Source: Mesostigma viride (Eukaryota > Streptophyta > Mesostigmatophyceae > Mesostigmatales > Mesostigmataceae). From it: a stretch of DNA of 64,000 bases. Location of the stretch: positions 62,001 to 126,000 of the forward strand of contig RPFO01000153.1 in the NCBI GenBank assembly GCA_009746045.1, in the 5' to 3' direction. Below, in pieces: positions 29,846 through 41,530 of this stretch. The stretch's first letter is position 1, and every line of letters starts with the position of its first letter. The position numbers and the translations under genes are program-made. The notes under the pieces were generated by a model. It searched no databases and had not been told where the DNA came from. It saw only the letters and a program-made list of their open reading frames with translations.

Positions 29846-32497
29846 GCATGGGCGTGCGCAACAAAAAGATCATCATAAAAAACATCAAGGTGGGTGTTGG
29901 CAGCACGGGCAAGGTATCCATATCCCAATGGTAACAAACTTCAACAAGTAAAAATTAACGGATTGTAACGAATTTCAAATAACTTTGTGGCAAGGCTGGC
30001 AAGGCCACAACATGAAGGAAAGATGGTGAAGTCTTCGGGCATGTTTGCTCACAAATAATCTCATCCATCGATTGTCGTTGAAAATGATAGGCGAAGTGGT
30101 AGTTGCGGCAGCAGCACAGAAACAGTGGTCAGACACTGGCAAGTGGCAATTGTGGTGCTAGTGACGCCATGGTTTGCCACCGCTTACTTGGTGGTAGATG
30201 GATCCATGGAATTTGATAACAAGGGAGTGTGTAATTCTGTACCCTGTCACTCCCAATTGCCGTGCAGGAACATGGGGCCCTTTATAGCTGAAAAGGTGCA
30301 AAACCTTTCTCAGGGGGCACAACAATGGATGAAGCGTCTCTCGTTTTTTTGGAGATCCCCCTCTCTTGGGGACAGTCCTGGCCTTGAAAAGATTCATATA
30401 CCATATCTTTGATTGTACGTCAAGGCCGATCAAATCTCTGCAGATGCGCAGTTGGCCTTTTATTGTGCTGACCTATTCCCTCAGTTATGAATGTCATCGG
30501 GGGTTGTAAAAAATGTCAACGTTGTCGTCCTGGCGCCAGTGGCATGGTTCTCATCGTCGTTGTTGTGCTGTGTCGTTACCATTCGTGTGACGTCATCGCC
30601 AGGGTTGGTGTTTTTTGCTTATTGGCATGGTTGCAAATGCTTGTTTCTCTGTGCCTTCATCATAATATCCCCTATTACCCCCCTCCCCCCCCCCCCCCCC
30701 AAGAAAAAAACAGGTGTACGCGGCGGGCATCTACCTGGACCAGCCCGCCCTCAAGGCCAAGCTGGGCCCCCGCTACGCGTCCAAGACCGTGGCATCCGTC
30801 GCCTCGTCGCCCACGCTGTACGCAGATGTGCTGGCGGCGGATGACGTGGCCAAGACACTGCGGCTGGTCATGTTCTACAACCGCATCACGGGGGAGATGA
30901 TCTCTGATGCGCTCTGCAAGAGCCTGGAGCCGGCGCTCAAGGGGGTGAGGGGGGGGGGGGGCACTCAAGGGGGTGAGCCTGGGCGGGGGGAGGGGGAAGA
31001 GGGAAGGGAACTAATGGGGGTGAGGGGTGAGGGGGATATTTTTACGGGAGTGGGCCATGGAGGGCGGGGTGGAGGAGTTGGTGGACCGCCCGGGGGGGAG
31101 TGAGAGGAGGAAAGGCGAAAGACAGACAGAGTGTGATGGTTATTCGGAGTGGGGCGTTCGTTGGCGGGAAATGAGGAGGGAAGGAGGGGTGAGGTACATG
31201 AGGGGTTGGCGGAGGAGTGCCGGGGGGTGGGGTGGGGGGGGGGTTGTATGGTTGCCCACAGGGCTTGTCTTGTTGGGTTGCCGACCTGCCTGTCTACCGC
31301 ATGAGCCTTCCCTGTGACGGTCGATGAAATGATACTCGCACCATCTCCCAGTACAAGCGACCGTGCGTTCCAGTCCGTCAATTTTTCTTGTCTAATTCAC
31401 CTAGTCTTCATGTCAGATCATTTAATTTATTGAGATCATTGGGCACTCGTGGACAACCCAGGAGCCCGAAACCGTTGGTTGTGTTGGTACCATTTACGTT
31501 ATGGCACTAACTAGGTGATGCCTTTGTTCCTGTTTGCGGTTGCTCCCAGGAGCCCGAGACGATGAAGAAGTTCAAGTCCTACTTTGGCAGCAACAAGCTG
31601 GAGCGGGGCACAGCCATCTCCTTTGCGTGGCGCAAGGGGGGGCAGCTGACCACCACGATCGCGGGCAAGGAGGTAAGCGCTTCGATGTTGAGATAAGGGG
31701 GCAGGTGTGGGCTTGCATGTGAGATGACAAAGGGGGGAAGTGCATGCTTGCATGTGAGATGACAAGGGGGGGAGGGGCGACAACGTGTGGGGCTGGCATG
31801 GTGCATGAGGGAAAGGAGGAGGGGGCAAGTATGTGTGATGTGGTGCCTGGCGAGTTGTATGAAGCCAAGGCGTGGAATGGTTGATTTGAAGCGTGTGCTT
31901 GTCAGTGATGGCAATTGCACCACACACGCGCCTTGTTGTTAGGGAACCATCTTTGCGCCCTGCTTGGTCCGCCGACCCCTGGTGTTGTTTGTCGTCTAGC
32001 AGCCAGTCTCACCAGTCGGCTTGCCCGTTGCCTCATCCATCCACCAGCCCTTTGGTTAACACATCCGCTTGCCCCCTGGCGTCACTCAGCTCGCCCCATG
32101 TTTCTTCACTCTCGTCCCCTTCTTGGCCATCGCTCCCTGTGCCCATTTATCTGGATGGGCACGACCATGTCGCTCTGCCCCTTGCCTAATCCATCCGTTC
32201 CCATCCATCCTATTGCCCCGTTTTATACTACTGCATGTTTGCCCCATGGTGTAATGCTACCATATACCGTTTGTTGTCTCCTTGATACCTGCCCAATTGT
32301 GTAACACTACTATATTCTTGCCCCATACTGCGGTGCTACTATATACTTGTGCCCCTTGGACCCACCAGATGGGCACGATCGCGTCGCCCAAGCTGTGCCG
32401 CACACTCTTCTCGCTCTACCTGGGGGACGACAGCATCACGCCCGAGCTCAAGGAGAATGTGGGCAAGAGCGTCGCCAAGCTGGTGTGCGCCAAGTGA
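29846..32497 (+). CDS. Chalcone-isomerase-fold protein (CHI/fatty-acid-binding-protein family), 5' end not found
   Basis: Exons: 29846-29889 (MGVRNKKIIIKNIK, acceptor CTGCAG, donor GTGGGT), 30714-30944, 31550-31672 and 32369-32497 (stop TGA). Phases agree. Conserved CHI-domain blocks are GVRNKKI, VYAAGIYLD, LVMFYNRITGEMISDALCKS, ERGTAISFAWRKGG and SPKLCRTLFSLYLGDDSITP. Bona fide CHI closes the flavanone ring in flavonoid synthesis, whereas FAP-type members bind fatty acids in plastids. Bona fide CHI has a threonine in the block that here reads VYAAGIYLD, so a FAP or CHI-like role seems more likely; this is inference. About 174 residues are assigned. The N-terminal exon, including any plastid targeting peptide, should lie upstream, but I cannot place it. 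The donor of the second listed exon is duplicated 28 bp downstream. Introns are rich in G runs. Confidence 0.85.
30945..31100. repeat. G-rich intron segment with duplicated splice donor
   Basis: The exon end CTCAAGGGG|GTGAGG at 30944 is followed, after a run of G, by a near copy, CTCAAGGGG|GTGAGC, whose exon end would be at 30972. GGGGG-rich sequence continues for about 100 bp. Confidence 0.85.
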
Positions 32498-33390
32498 GGG
32501 GCGGCAAGTGGGTGTGCGCCGGGCAAGGGGAGGAGTGAGAGGGAGCATGGCTGGTGTGGGCGCATGCGGGAAGTGAGGGTAAGCGAGGGAGCCGAGCAGG
32601 CGGGCGCCATGTGAGGGGGAGAGCCACCAATCTACCACAAATGCGATGTGGATGGATTGCCAGAAGGGAGAATGCCAGATGGTGGCAGCAGGGGTGTCTG
32701 CAAGAAGGGGGGGGAGAGCCGCCGGTCTGCCGCATGGGAATGAAGCAGAGCTGCCCACGCTGTGTCATATTGACGGCCCTAAGAGATGCGTTAACCTCCC
32801 ACTGAATAAGTCGCGTGGGTAGGCATGCTGGCAGGTACCAGCGATGAAGTGGTGGGAGAACAAAATGTCTGGCATTCTTCACGAGGCAGCTGGTTGATGG
32901 CTCACGGTAAGCAGCAGAACCAGGGACATGGTGGCATCTGAAGAAGTGTTGGAACCAATAGCACAACTCAAACACTATATCTAAATAATACTGTGCGCTT
33001 CTGCCCTTGGTTGCTGTTCATAGGGATTTTAGCCCACCCCCTACCCACCCTAACAGGGAGCAGCACTATCATGAAACATATTATGGGTGGTACAGTATTC
33101 TTAGTCACTATTTTTTTTAATCTACAATTTATTTGAGAGGGTGCGTTGCTCAATATTTGTAATTCATGCATGCTTACTAACAACAACATATATGTGGTTT
33201 CCACTATAAAGGGCTAACAATAGCTTGCATGCATGCACCTCCACGTACAGATTCTCAACGCACTTGGTATCAGCGCAACAGATCAGATGTAGAGCTTTTC
33301 TGCAGTCATGTACAGGCATGGATTTCCAAGGCAATGAGACCCTACATGTAACTTCAAGCATGCAGTCATACGCGGCAGGGTTTTCCAAGC
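32498..33390. other. Intergenic region
   Basis: 3' flank of the chalcone-isomerase-fold gene. No gene recognised. GTATGCCTCGCATTTCGGAC at the right edge already belongs to the next LINE fragment. Confidence 0.4.
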
Positions 33391-34030
33391 ATAGGTCATT
33401 AGAGTCTTTGTGTCAGGGTATGCCTCGCATTTCGGACGAGATTAGGCAGCGTAGGATATATAGCATTTGTAGGACATCTTGCTCGCACCAGCCAGGTTGA
33501 CACCGCCCTTGGGCTGGCCGGCCCCAAACGGCTTGGCCAACCAGGGCGGCATATTCTGACCTGGCCTGGCCCCAAGGACATTCCCAAAAGGGTAGGGAAA
33601 CATGCCATGAACTACATCAAGGTGTTGCTGGCCGACCTATTGGTCCCAGCCCAGTTTGAACACCGCATCCACTCTCTCTCCCTTCTTTGGACTGCCATGC
33701 AGAACAAGACGCGGCACCTGGCAGAAGATTGTTACAATTGTCAAGGCTCACACGCCAGCCCCTGTGGGCAAGCCACCTCCCCCCAAGCGGAGGAGGCGTT
33801 TTGATGAGTACTGTAGTTAGGATTTTCTAGACTATATAGCTTAGAGTAGCATAGTACTCCGTGGCATGCCTTTGCGCATGACACGCAAGTACTTACTTAC
33901 TTAGCTTAGCTTAGCTTAGAGTTAGGTTACTTCGATTACGCGGCTTCCTCCACTCCACTCATCCATCATGGAATATGTGCTACATGATCTCCCAACGGAG
34001 GCATGTTATAATATAATTTAATTTTTAATA
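33391..34030 (+). mobile_element. LINE family B, 5'-truncated copy
   Basis: Begins within ORF2 (GMPRISDEIRQRRI), continues through LARTSQVDTALGLAGPKRLG (with indels) and ends the coding part at PPPPKRRRRFDE near 33808. The 3' UTR holds an extra ~60 bp (33850-33910) compared with the copy at 8166-9233, and it ends in ATGTGCTACATGATCTCCCA ACGGAGGCATG and a TTTAA-type tail. No clear target-site duplication seen. Confidence 0.85.
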
Positions 34031-34524
34031 CGCGGCATACATACATGCACAGTGATTTGATAGCTACATGCTGTGCACACGCATTGTACTTCAGTCATCG
34101 CCGCCATATCAAGGAGACAACCATATCAAGGAGACAACCATATATTTCAGAATATATTTCATTCTCCATTGGAAGAACTACGCTAGCTATTAATTAATTA
34201 ATTAATTAGACTCGTGCTCCCGTTGGGGAGTCACGGAGCATTAACCCCGATGGATGGATGGATGGGTGCACACATTCCTACCGGTCTAATCTATCTACAT
34301 TGGCTACATACTACATCTATCTAACAACATTCTAACTACAACATCTATCTAGGCAGCCGCACGCTGCCCTAGGGGGAGCTATCTAGCGTGCCTCCCGCGG
34401 GATTGCACACGCGGGCGCTTCCCCACTGGGGGGGGCTCGTTGTCCTCTATGACCTGGGCCCACTTGGCCTTGTCCATCATCTTCTTCCAAATCACGGAGA
34501 GGCCTAGGCCCCCCATGTCCTCTA

Positions 34525-37500
34525 CTAGCTGTTCTTGAAGGTGCGGGCCTTGCGGCGTCTAACATCACTGGGCCCAGCCCACGTCAGGAGGTGCCGGCCA
34601 GGCTGGGCTGGTCGCAGTCCTGCGGGGGGGCCACGTGAGGTGTCTACCTGGTTGGTGCGAGCTAGGTGCCCTACTAGCTGCAGGCGGCGTTGCTTAATTG
34701 TGCTGGTGATATAGGGCATGCCCTGGTACAGGTCCTCATTGCGGACATGAGCAGCATATCCTACTCTGAAAATGGAACGCAGCATGCTGGTGACCGCGCC
34801 GTCCAGCTTGCGGGCCAGGTCGGCGGTGAGGGTCCACGTCTCGGCGCCATACGTGAGAACAGGAAGGACGAGGACCTTGAACAGGTCCTGTTTCTCGATC
34901 TTGCCCAGGGGCTTGCGCCACAGGGCCCGGTACTGGCGTAAAGCGTGCCAGGCGAGGGAGATGCGGTGGTCCACATCAACCTCGCAGCTAGGGAGCAGGC
35001 TGCCCAGCAGCTTAACGCGGTCCCGATACAGGACTCGAGAGCCGTCTAGGAGATAGAGGGGCGGCGCTGGGTTGGTGAGCCCAACCGCCAGGGCCTCTGT
35101 CTTCTTGCTGACCTCAAGCCCCACTGCACGGGCCTCGAGAGCCAGGCAGTCAAGCCATGTCTGCACGTGCTCAGTGTCCTCGAAGAGGGTGGTGTCGTCT
35201 GCGTAAATGATGTCTGCTAGCCGAATCTCCGTGTCCGCACCGCCATGCCAGAATTTGTTAGCAACCTGCACTCCTGGTTCCCTGCCCACGATGCGGGCAA
35301 ATCGCTTGCGCGCCTGAATCATTACGTATTCGACAACAATAATGAACAGGTAGGGCGACAGCACGCAGCCCTGCCACACACCCTTCTGTAAAGGGCATGG
35401 GGGCGTGGTCCCGTAAGAAGTGCGCACCGAAGTGGTGGACCCTTCATACAGGTTGCGGATGACAGCAATCAGGGGGCGGGGGATCCGGAACAACTCGAGG
35501 ATGTCCCAAAGCGCAGGCCAGAAAACCGAATCGAAGGCTTTGATGAAGTCCACCAGCACAAGGTGCAAAGGGGACTCACCAGGCTGAAGGCGTTGCAGTT
35601 CCTCCACCAGTCGGCGAGTAGCGAAGAGCGCCTGTACTGTGTTGCGACCTGAACGGAAGCCGTGCTGAGTCTCGCTGAGGTGACCGTCCAGGGCCGTGCG
35701 CAGGCGGTTCAGGATGAGCCGCATAAGAAGCTTGAGGGGGGCACTTTGAATGCACACCCCTCTGTAGTTGCCGGGGTCGGCAGGCGACCCCTTGTTCTTG
35801 TACAGCATCGTGCGAAAACTGTGTTGCCAGGCCGCTGGAGGTGGTTGCGACGACAGCAGAAGGCGGTTGCAGATGTCCCGGAAGAGCAGCATAACACCTG
35901 TGTCCTCGAATTCGGCTGCAAGTTTTACAACTGCGGCCGGAATCTCGTCAGAGCCGGTGGCTGCGTCATAACGCAGGCGCTGGACCGCCTCCGTGACCTC
36001 GCGAGAGGTGAAAGGAGGCATGTCAGACGGGTCGCCAAGTGGGCCGACCAGCGGGGGGACTAGGTAGTCCGCCGCTGACCTAGGCGGGGCCGGGGGCCCT
36101 GCGGGGCCGGCCAGGGCGGCCGGGCGGGCGGCGGCGGCTGGGAGCAGGGGTGGGGGCGGCGCAGCTGTCCCCACGACCTCGGCCGTGGCCGTGGCCCAGG
36201 TACGAAGCCGCTTGGCTGGGGCGCCGGGGACGTCGTGGCGGTGGGGCCGGCCGAGGCCGTCCGGGTGCCCGAGGCGCTTGTACCAGAACCAGGCCCCCTT
36301 GCCGTCGTGCTTCTGCTGGCAGCTGCGCAGGTCCTTGACCATCTGCTGAGCATCTGCCTTCTCAGCCTGCTCGTAGGCGGCCCTCAGAGCTGCTTGCAGC
36401 CCAGGTTTGGCGATCGGATCTCTGTTGCGGCGGAGCATCTGCCTGGCGGCGACCACTGTCGGTGCGTGACGGTGGACAGCAAGCTGCCGACGCGGAGGCA
36501 AGGTGGGGAGGGTGCGGGCAGCCAGGCGATACTTGGCGGCGACACCACGGAGGATCACTGAAATATCCCCCGGCGGCGGAATGGCGTGTAACTGCTGTCG
36601 GCTGCCCCCGGCGTCGAATACGGCCAGGAAATCATCCCTGTGCGACATAGCGGCCTGCTCTGCTGCTGACATCTTGTCGGCATCCTTCAGCACAATCCGG
36701 AGCACTTTCAGATCTGGCTGAGGTGCCAGCTGTCGCGACGGTTTCACCCCAGGAAACCGCAATCTGATGCGAGCGAGCACGAGACGATGATCAGATTCCA
36801 CCGTGCTGACAGAATCTTGCAGGACGCGAGCATCGACAACTGAGGGGCGCTGAGCCCGACGTACGCAGACATAATCAAGGCACACCACCCGATCCGACGG
36901 CCCAAAAAAGGTGGCCAGCTGCTCAGCGGGGCGTGCGAAAGAAGCATTGCATGCAACCAGCGCAGATTCTGCCAGCAGATTCGCAAATAAAGGCGTGTTA
37001 CCGTTGGCTGTCGTGTTGGTTGGGGAATACTGAGCGCCCCCAGTGCCAACTGGCAGCGTGGCGTTGGCGTCGAGCAGCATAACCAGGAAGTGCCGAGCTG
37101 GGATGTTGGCCTCCTCCTCCTTGAGGGCGTCGAAGAAGGCCTCACGTTCCGCCTGAGCTCGACCCGCATGTGGTGCATATCCCACGATAACGGTTAGCGT
37201 GTGGTGTGAATGGCCCTCAGTGGCCGAAAAAGTGGCCACTAGCACACGCGGGGACCGCAGCACGATGGACTGGAGCTGCTCTGATGCTGCCGGCGAGCAC
37301 AAGAGGCCCACACCACCTTGGCCCGGCGCGTCGCCGCCACCATAGTGGAACCGCCAGCCTGCCGCAGGTCGTCGACCAGCAGACCGTTGACCGCGTGCTG
37401 AGGGTCAACGGTGCGTCGGTGCTCCTGGACTCCAAGAACAGCGATCTTGTTGTCGGCGCACAGGGCGATCAGCTCGTCGACGCGTTGGCGTGCTGGGGTG

Positions 37501-37570
37501 CCGCCGCTCGTAGAAGGATCTGCAGGGAGGGTGCGCACGTTAAAACTTGCAATGCCAAGAATGGGCCGTT
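34525..37570 (-). pseudogene. LINE-A ORF2: APE endonuclease and reverse transcriptase, one frameshift
   Basis: The frame starts around ILGIASFNVRTLPADP (37560-37530), the first motif of APE-type endonucleases, with VLGVQEHRR next. Near 37360 the reading shifts by one base (DDLRQA / GWRFHYGGGDAPGQGGVGLL). From there 928 codons are open. Motifs follow in order: VMLLDANATL, ESDHRLVLARIRL (endonuclease end), then RT blocks MLYKNKGSPADPGNYRGVCI, HGFRSGRNTVQALFATR, LVLVDFIKAFDSV, QKGVWQGCVLSPYLF and IYADDTTLFE. The C-terminal part has LPVLTYGAETWTL and RRLQLVGHLARTNQ. Catalytic YADD is intact. The block usually read GVRQGC here has Trp for Arg. The product nicks target DNA and primes cDNA synthesis on the LINE RNA. 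Confidence 0.9.
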
Positions 37571-37576
37571 GCCCTA

Positions 37577-37680
37577 TTAGCGGGGGGGTGGGGGTGGGGG
37601 TGGGGGTGGAGAAGGGTAGTGCTGGAGGTGGGGGTGGGGTGGGGGGGGGGGGGGAGGGGGAGGGTGGCGATTGGGGTTAA
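37577..37680. repeat. G-rich simple repeat between LINE-A ORF2 and ORF1
   Basis: GGGGGT and GGGGGA runs on the plus strand (C-rich in the LINE transcript) separate the two ORFs. This may be the inter-ORF region used for ORF2 translation, or a local expansion. Confidence 0.8.
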
Positions 37681-37953
37681 TGCTTGTCAACGCATGGAGG
37701 CTTTCTTTCAGGACGGATATGCGTCGTCTCCGTCCTGGCTGGGGTCGCCGGCGTGTCGACTGGGCCTCATCCCGCTCAAGGCGGGCTAGGAGGCGTGTGA
37801 GGCTGGTAAATTGGCGGGAAGGTTGACCGTGGCGTGCCTGGCGACCTTGCATCCTGATCATGCTCGCACGGTGCGACATGAGGATGGAAAGGGGCTTGTT
37901 TATAAAGGCTGTGCCCAAAGCCTATTGTACCGCGAGGCCGCGAGGGTGTGCCC

Positions 37954-39301
37954 TTACCGGGCGGCATCCATACCCGGGACGTGCGTAGACGATGATGACG
38001 CAGCTGGGGCGGGCCTGGTACGGCCCGACTTGTGCCGCTTGTTAGGAGCCTGCGCCTCCGTGCGCTGGCCGTTGATGAATAGCACAGGGGTGTCGTGGAC
38101 GAGGCGGACGTAGACCTTCTGGCGGTCGTGCCTGGCCTTGATCGCCACGTCGCTGCCCAGCAGACCATTCTTGATGACGAGCTGGGCCGGTGAGAGGAGG
38201 TCGTCGAGGCTCGGCGCGTTCTTCCCGCCTAGGAGCTTGCGGGCCTGGAGTACCTTCACCTTGCTGGCCACATTCGCAAAGGTCACCCGGATGGGGCCAG
38301 GCTGGCCCGCCATCCAGGCTGCCGACTCAATGCGGATGCGTTCGTTGCCCAGTTGCAGCCTGCCCACGATGAGGCTGTGGTACAGGCGTTGCGCTAGCAT
38401 CAGGTCCGTTTCAGGCTGCTGTGCGACCTGGAAATACCGGACCACTATACTGCGTGAGCGCAGGTCCTCCTCGACCGCAGTCTTGTGGGCTGCAGCCCCC
38501 CTGCGTGCTGCATCTTCCATCAGGTTGGCAATGTCCGTCTGTTTTACCACGTTAGCATAGCTGGTGGTGCAGGGGCTGCTGGCTGGGGAGGTGTGGCCAG
38601 GGCGGCCTTGACCTCGGCAATGCTGGATTGGAGCGCAGCAGTGTCTTGACGGATAGCGGTGGACAAGGTGCCGAGTTGGGCAGCCATGTCTGCGACTTTC
38701 TTATTGAGCTTGTGCAGGTCTGCTGCTTCCGGGGAAGCGTCAGGGGTGTTGGCGGTGCCATGGTCGGCGTCCTCGAAAGCGGCAAAGAGTGCCCGGAGGC
38801 AGGGGGCCTGCGCGTGGCTCAGGAAAACAGAAAGTCGAAGCTCTGGCTCGTCCATGACGGCAAGCTCGTCCACGGAAATGGTCTCGCCAAGCGTGCCAGG
38901 AAAATAGATCGGAGTTTTGTTGTCGTCATGAGGTGCAGGATAGCCCGCGCCTCCTCGGCGGTAAGCGAAAAGAACCGGTGCTCGGCAACAACCTTGCCAG
39001 GCATGAAGTCCGCTGGGTCAAACTCAGCGTCGGCGATGGCGTCGTCGTCGTCGTCGTCAAGGGGGTCGGTCTCACGGGAAACCTCGCTGGAAGAAGGAGC
39101 CGCAGGCGGAGGGATCTGGCTGTCCATCTCGTCGACGGGGCCGGAGCAATGCCGCTTAGACGAAACGTTAATGGCGGCATCAGCAGACGATGGCTGGGTC
39201 GCAATGGTGTCCACAGCATCGACTAGTTGCGTGATGGTATGAGGCGCTGATTCCCCCCCATCGGCGGGGGAGTGGGAGGCGGCTGAAGGTGATTCCGCCA
39301 T
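37954..39301 (-). pseudogene. LINE-A ORF1 protein, two frameshifts
   Basis: ATG at 39301. Frame 1 (39301-~38880) has an acidic stretch (DPLDDDDDDAIADAEFDP) and a helical segment LTAEEARAILHLM. Frame 2 (~38890-38555) carries MDEPELRLSVFLSHAQAPCL and a coiled coil (LHKLNKKVADMAAQLGTLST). Frame 3 (~38555-37954) has the RRM-like and C-terminal parts (RSRSIVVRYFQV, GPIRVTFANVASKVKVLQAR, LLSPAQLVIKNG, TPVLFINGQRTEAQ). Together this is the trimeric nucleic-acid chaperone layout of LINE ORF1 proteins, about 450 residues. The same layout occurs in the ORF1 remnants of family C. Confidence 0.8.
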
Positions 39302-39529
39302 GGCTACTTTCCGGAAAATACGATCCCTGCCTGCGCTGCGTTTTATGATATTGCGCTAAATCTTGGGCGATGGCGGCTGAAAATTATATCATCGTGTTCG
39401 TCATCAAAAGACGCTTCTACTGCAATTTACCCGACCAAATTTCATGCCCGGATGTAAAAGTTATGAGCATTCTCGGCATCCATAGCTCGCCACACCGTAA
39501 ACGGAGTACTATACGCTAGCTATACATGC

Positions 39530-39960
39530 CTGTTGAGGAACTATGCATGCTGTACACGCCTGTTGAGCTAGAACTATGCTACACGCCTGTTGAGGAACTA
39601 TGCTACACACCTGTTTAGGAACTATATATTCATTGAGAATGATAAATTACGGAGGTGAGATTGGCATGCAACATTAGGAAAACCCCCGAAAAGAAGAAGA
39701 ACCCTGAAGAAATTAATAGCAATCGGACACGGACATCCAAGGATCACGCCAGCTGCACAAGGAACAACTAACTACATCACAAAACTACGAAACGCAGCAA
39801 CATCGCTGCCGGCCCACCATGCAGGCCTGGGAGGGATCTAGTCCGCATGGGTCACGACAAAGTCAGCCCGGGGGCGGCGGAATAACGGAACTATCTATGC
39901 ATGCTATACACGCCTGTTCTAGGAACTATATGCTACACGCCCGAGCCGAGCTTAGGCGCT
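39530..39960. repeat. Scattered copies of a 24-bp unit
   Basis: GCTACACGCCTGTTGAGGAA-type units at 39530-39625 and 39895-39945, the same sequence as the regular array at 40340-40545. They flank the 5' side of the LINE-A insertion. The rest of the interval shows nothing recognisable. Confidence 0.75.
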
Positions 39961-39984
39961 AGGAACTATTAGTTAATTAATTAA

Positions 39985-40300
39985 TTAACTAATTAGGAAC
40001 ATAACTCCGTTGGGAGTACATGTATCACATATCCCTGAGAAGGGGCATATGGCTTTTAATACAAATTCTGGGCTACTTCCTGCAAGGGTGGGAATGTAAG
40101 CTACACTTGCTCTAGGTGCGCCAGGGCACCTGCACCCCCATGATCTATCAAGCTATGCCCAGCTAAGGGGGAGCCTGTCATGGGGGGGAAGATCATCATG
40201 GCTATACAAGAGCTAGGGCATGGCTTCTCAGCAGAGAGCATCTCTCTGCATAGGCATAGCATGGCTAAATTCTTAGTGCAACATCCATGGGAGGTCCCAT
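39985..40300 (-). mobile_element. LINE family C 3' terminus
   Basis: In minus orientation it ends in GTACTCCCAACGGAGTTATG and CTAATTAGTTAATTAATT. The ~270-bp body aligns by eye with 10575-10850, including GCATAGC, TCTCTGC and the AAGGGGCATATGGC phrase. No ORF1 is attached; a minisatellite follows instead. Confidence 0.8.
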
Positions 40301-40339
40301 TATAGGCATGGCGTGGCTAAATGTTGAAGGCATCATCCA

Positions 40340-40545
40340 TGGGGAACTATATGCTACACGACTGTTGAGGAACCATGCTACACGACTGTTGAGGAACTAT
40401 GCTACACGCCTGTTAAGGAACTACGCTACACGCCTGTTGAGGAACTATGCTACACGCCTGTTGAGGAACTACGCTACACGCCTGTTGAGGATCCATGCTA
40501 CACGCCTGTTGAGGATCCATGCTACACGCCTGTTGATACGAATGT
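40340..40545. repeat. 24-bp minisatellite, about 8 units
   Basis: Unit TATGCTACACGCCTGTTGAG plus GAAC, with variants (ACTACG, ATCCATG). As 24 is a multiple of three, the plus strand stays open and would encode repeats of NYATRLLR, but there is no sign that it is translated. Confidence 0.9.
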
Positions 40546-40618
40546 AACTTGGGGCCACGAAACATGAGGCACGAGCCAGCTATCTCCAATACATGGACCC
40601 AGTACGCACACCCCCAAA

Positions 40619-40800
40619 TAATTAATTAAAATCGTGCTCCCGTTGGGGAGTCACAGAGCATTAACCCCGATGGATGGATGGATGGATGGATGGATGGATG
40701 GATGGATGGATGGATGGATGGGTGCACACAATCCTACCGGTCTATTCCATCTAGTTACACACAATCCTACAGGTCTATTTTATCTAGAGTGAGCCAGACC
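40619..40800 (-). mobile_element. LINE family A 3' terminus with expanded GATG microsatellite
   Basis: In minus orientation it ends GCTCTGTGACTCCCCAACGG then GAGCACGATTTTAATTAATT. The CCATC repeat of the family A 3' UTR has expanded to about 12 units (GATG at 40671-40718). Confidence 0.8.
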
Positions 40801-40803
40801 CTG

Positions 40804-41530
40804 CTAGACTTGGGCTCCAAATTTCATCGAAATAGTTGCATTCATTTCGCCGCTTGGCTGCATTATTAACCTTACCCTCAGCATCGATAAACTCAATAGT
40901 ATGTCGCCGCGTACAAGACGGATGCTGGGCAGCGCGGTGGCCGCAGTCGGAACCTTAATGCTGCCGACGCAGCCACCCGAGGAAATGTCTAGTGCTACAC
41001 CATCACACCATATAGTATCATGCCAGACAACTGTGCAACCGTCGCCCACTGCATCATCGCCAAATGCGGTCGCATCCGGCCAGCGGATCGAGCGATGACT
41101 GCTCCTGCGGGAGCGCCCCGCCAACATGATCAAAAAGCAACCCCATGGGAAGCCGTAGGTCGACGACCGTCCCCGCCTTGCTGTTCCCCTCCACGACCAC
41201 CTCAACCTGAACGATGACTGGTGTTATCCGCTGCTGCTTAATCCTGTGTGTGACTCTCTGGGAATAAAAGACCACACCGAACATCGCCTGCACCTACGCA
41301 GCCATTTCTTTCCTGATTTTGCATAAATTCTCTTTTGAAGCAGCTTCCCCGCGCCCTCCTCCAACAGGTCATCCAGTGCTCGCTCCTCACGCCGCCTGGT
41401 GGCGAGCTGACAGCACGCTCTCTGCCACCTTCACCTCCACCGGTCCTCACCTTGATCGAAGAATCCGTCCGCTCCATTCTCGAAGAAGCCGAGGAAGGGT
41501 TCACAGCGAGCGGGCAGTCTTAAGAGACTC
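40804..41530. other. Coding-like stretches of unknown identity on both strands
   Basis: Minus strand: VQVEVVVEGNSKAGTVVDLR (about 41220-41160) and, in another frame, DGVALDISSGGCVGSIKVPT and [18 protein letters not shown] (40990-40870) look like beta-rich protein broken by a frameshift. Plus strand: 41335-41523 encodes a plausible helical segment (LTLIEESVRSILEEAEEGF) after a Pro-rich linker. I recognise no family for either. Confidence 0.3.

Larger units (their letters stand above)
34191..39511 (-). mobile_element. Full-length bicistronic LINE (family A), RTE-like
   Basis: Bounded by a perfect 12-bp direct repeat, TACGCTAGCTAT (34179-34190 and 39512-39523). Order on the minus strand: ~210-bp 5' UTR, ORF1 (39301-37954, two frameshifts), C-rich spacer (37680-37577), ORF2 with APE-type endonuclease and reverse transcriptase (about 37570-34525, one frameshift), and a ~330-bp 3' UTR ending in GTGACTCCCCAACGGGAGCA then CGAGTC and a TAATTAAT tail. 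A short simple-repeat tail in place of poly(A) and the YGAETW/VGHLAR C-terminal motifs fit RTE-type LINEs. The complete ends suggest a fairly recent insertion; the three frameshifts are either early decay or sequencing indels. Confidence 0.92.

Noticed and set aside
40287..40547. Small protein of NYATRLLR repeats
   Set aside because: A 24-bp minisatellite stays open by arithmetic; no conserved start context or other evidence of translation.
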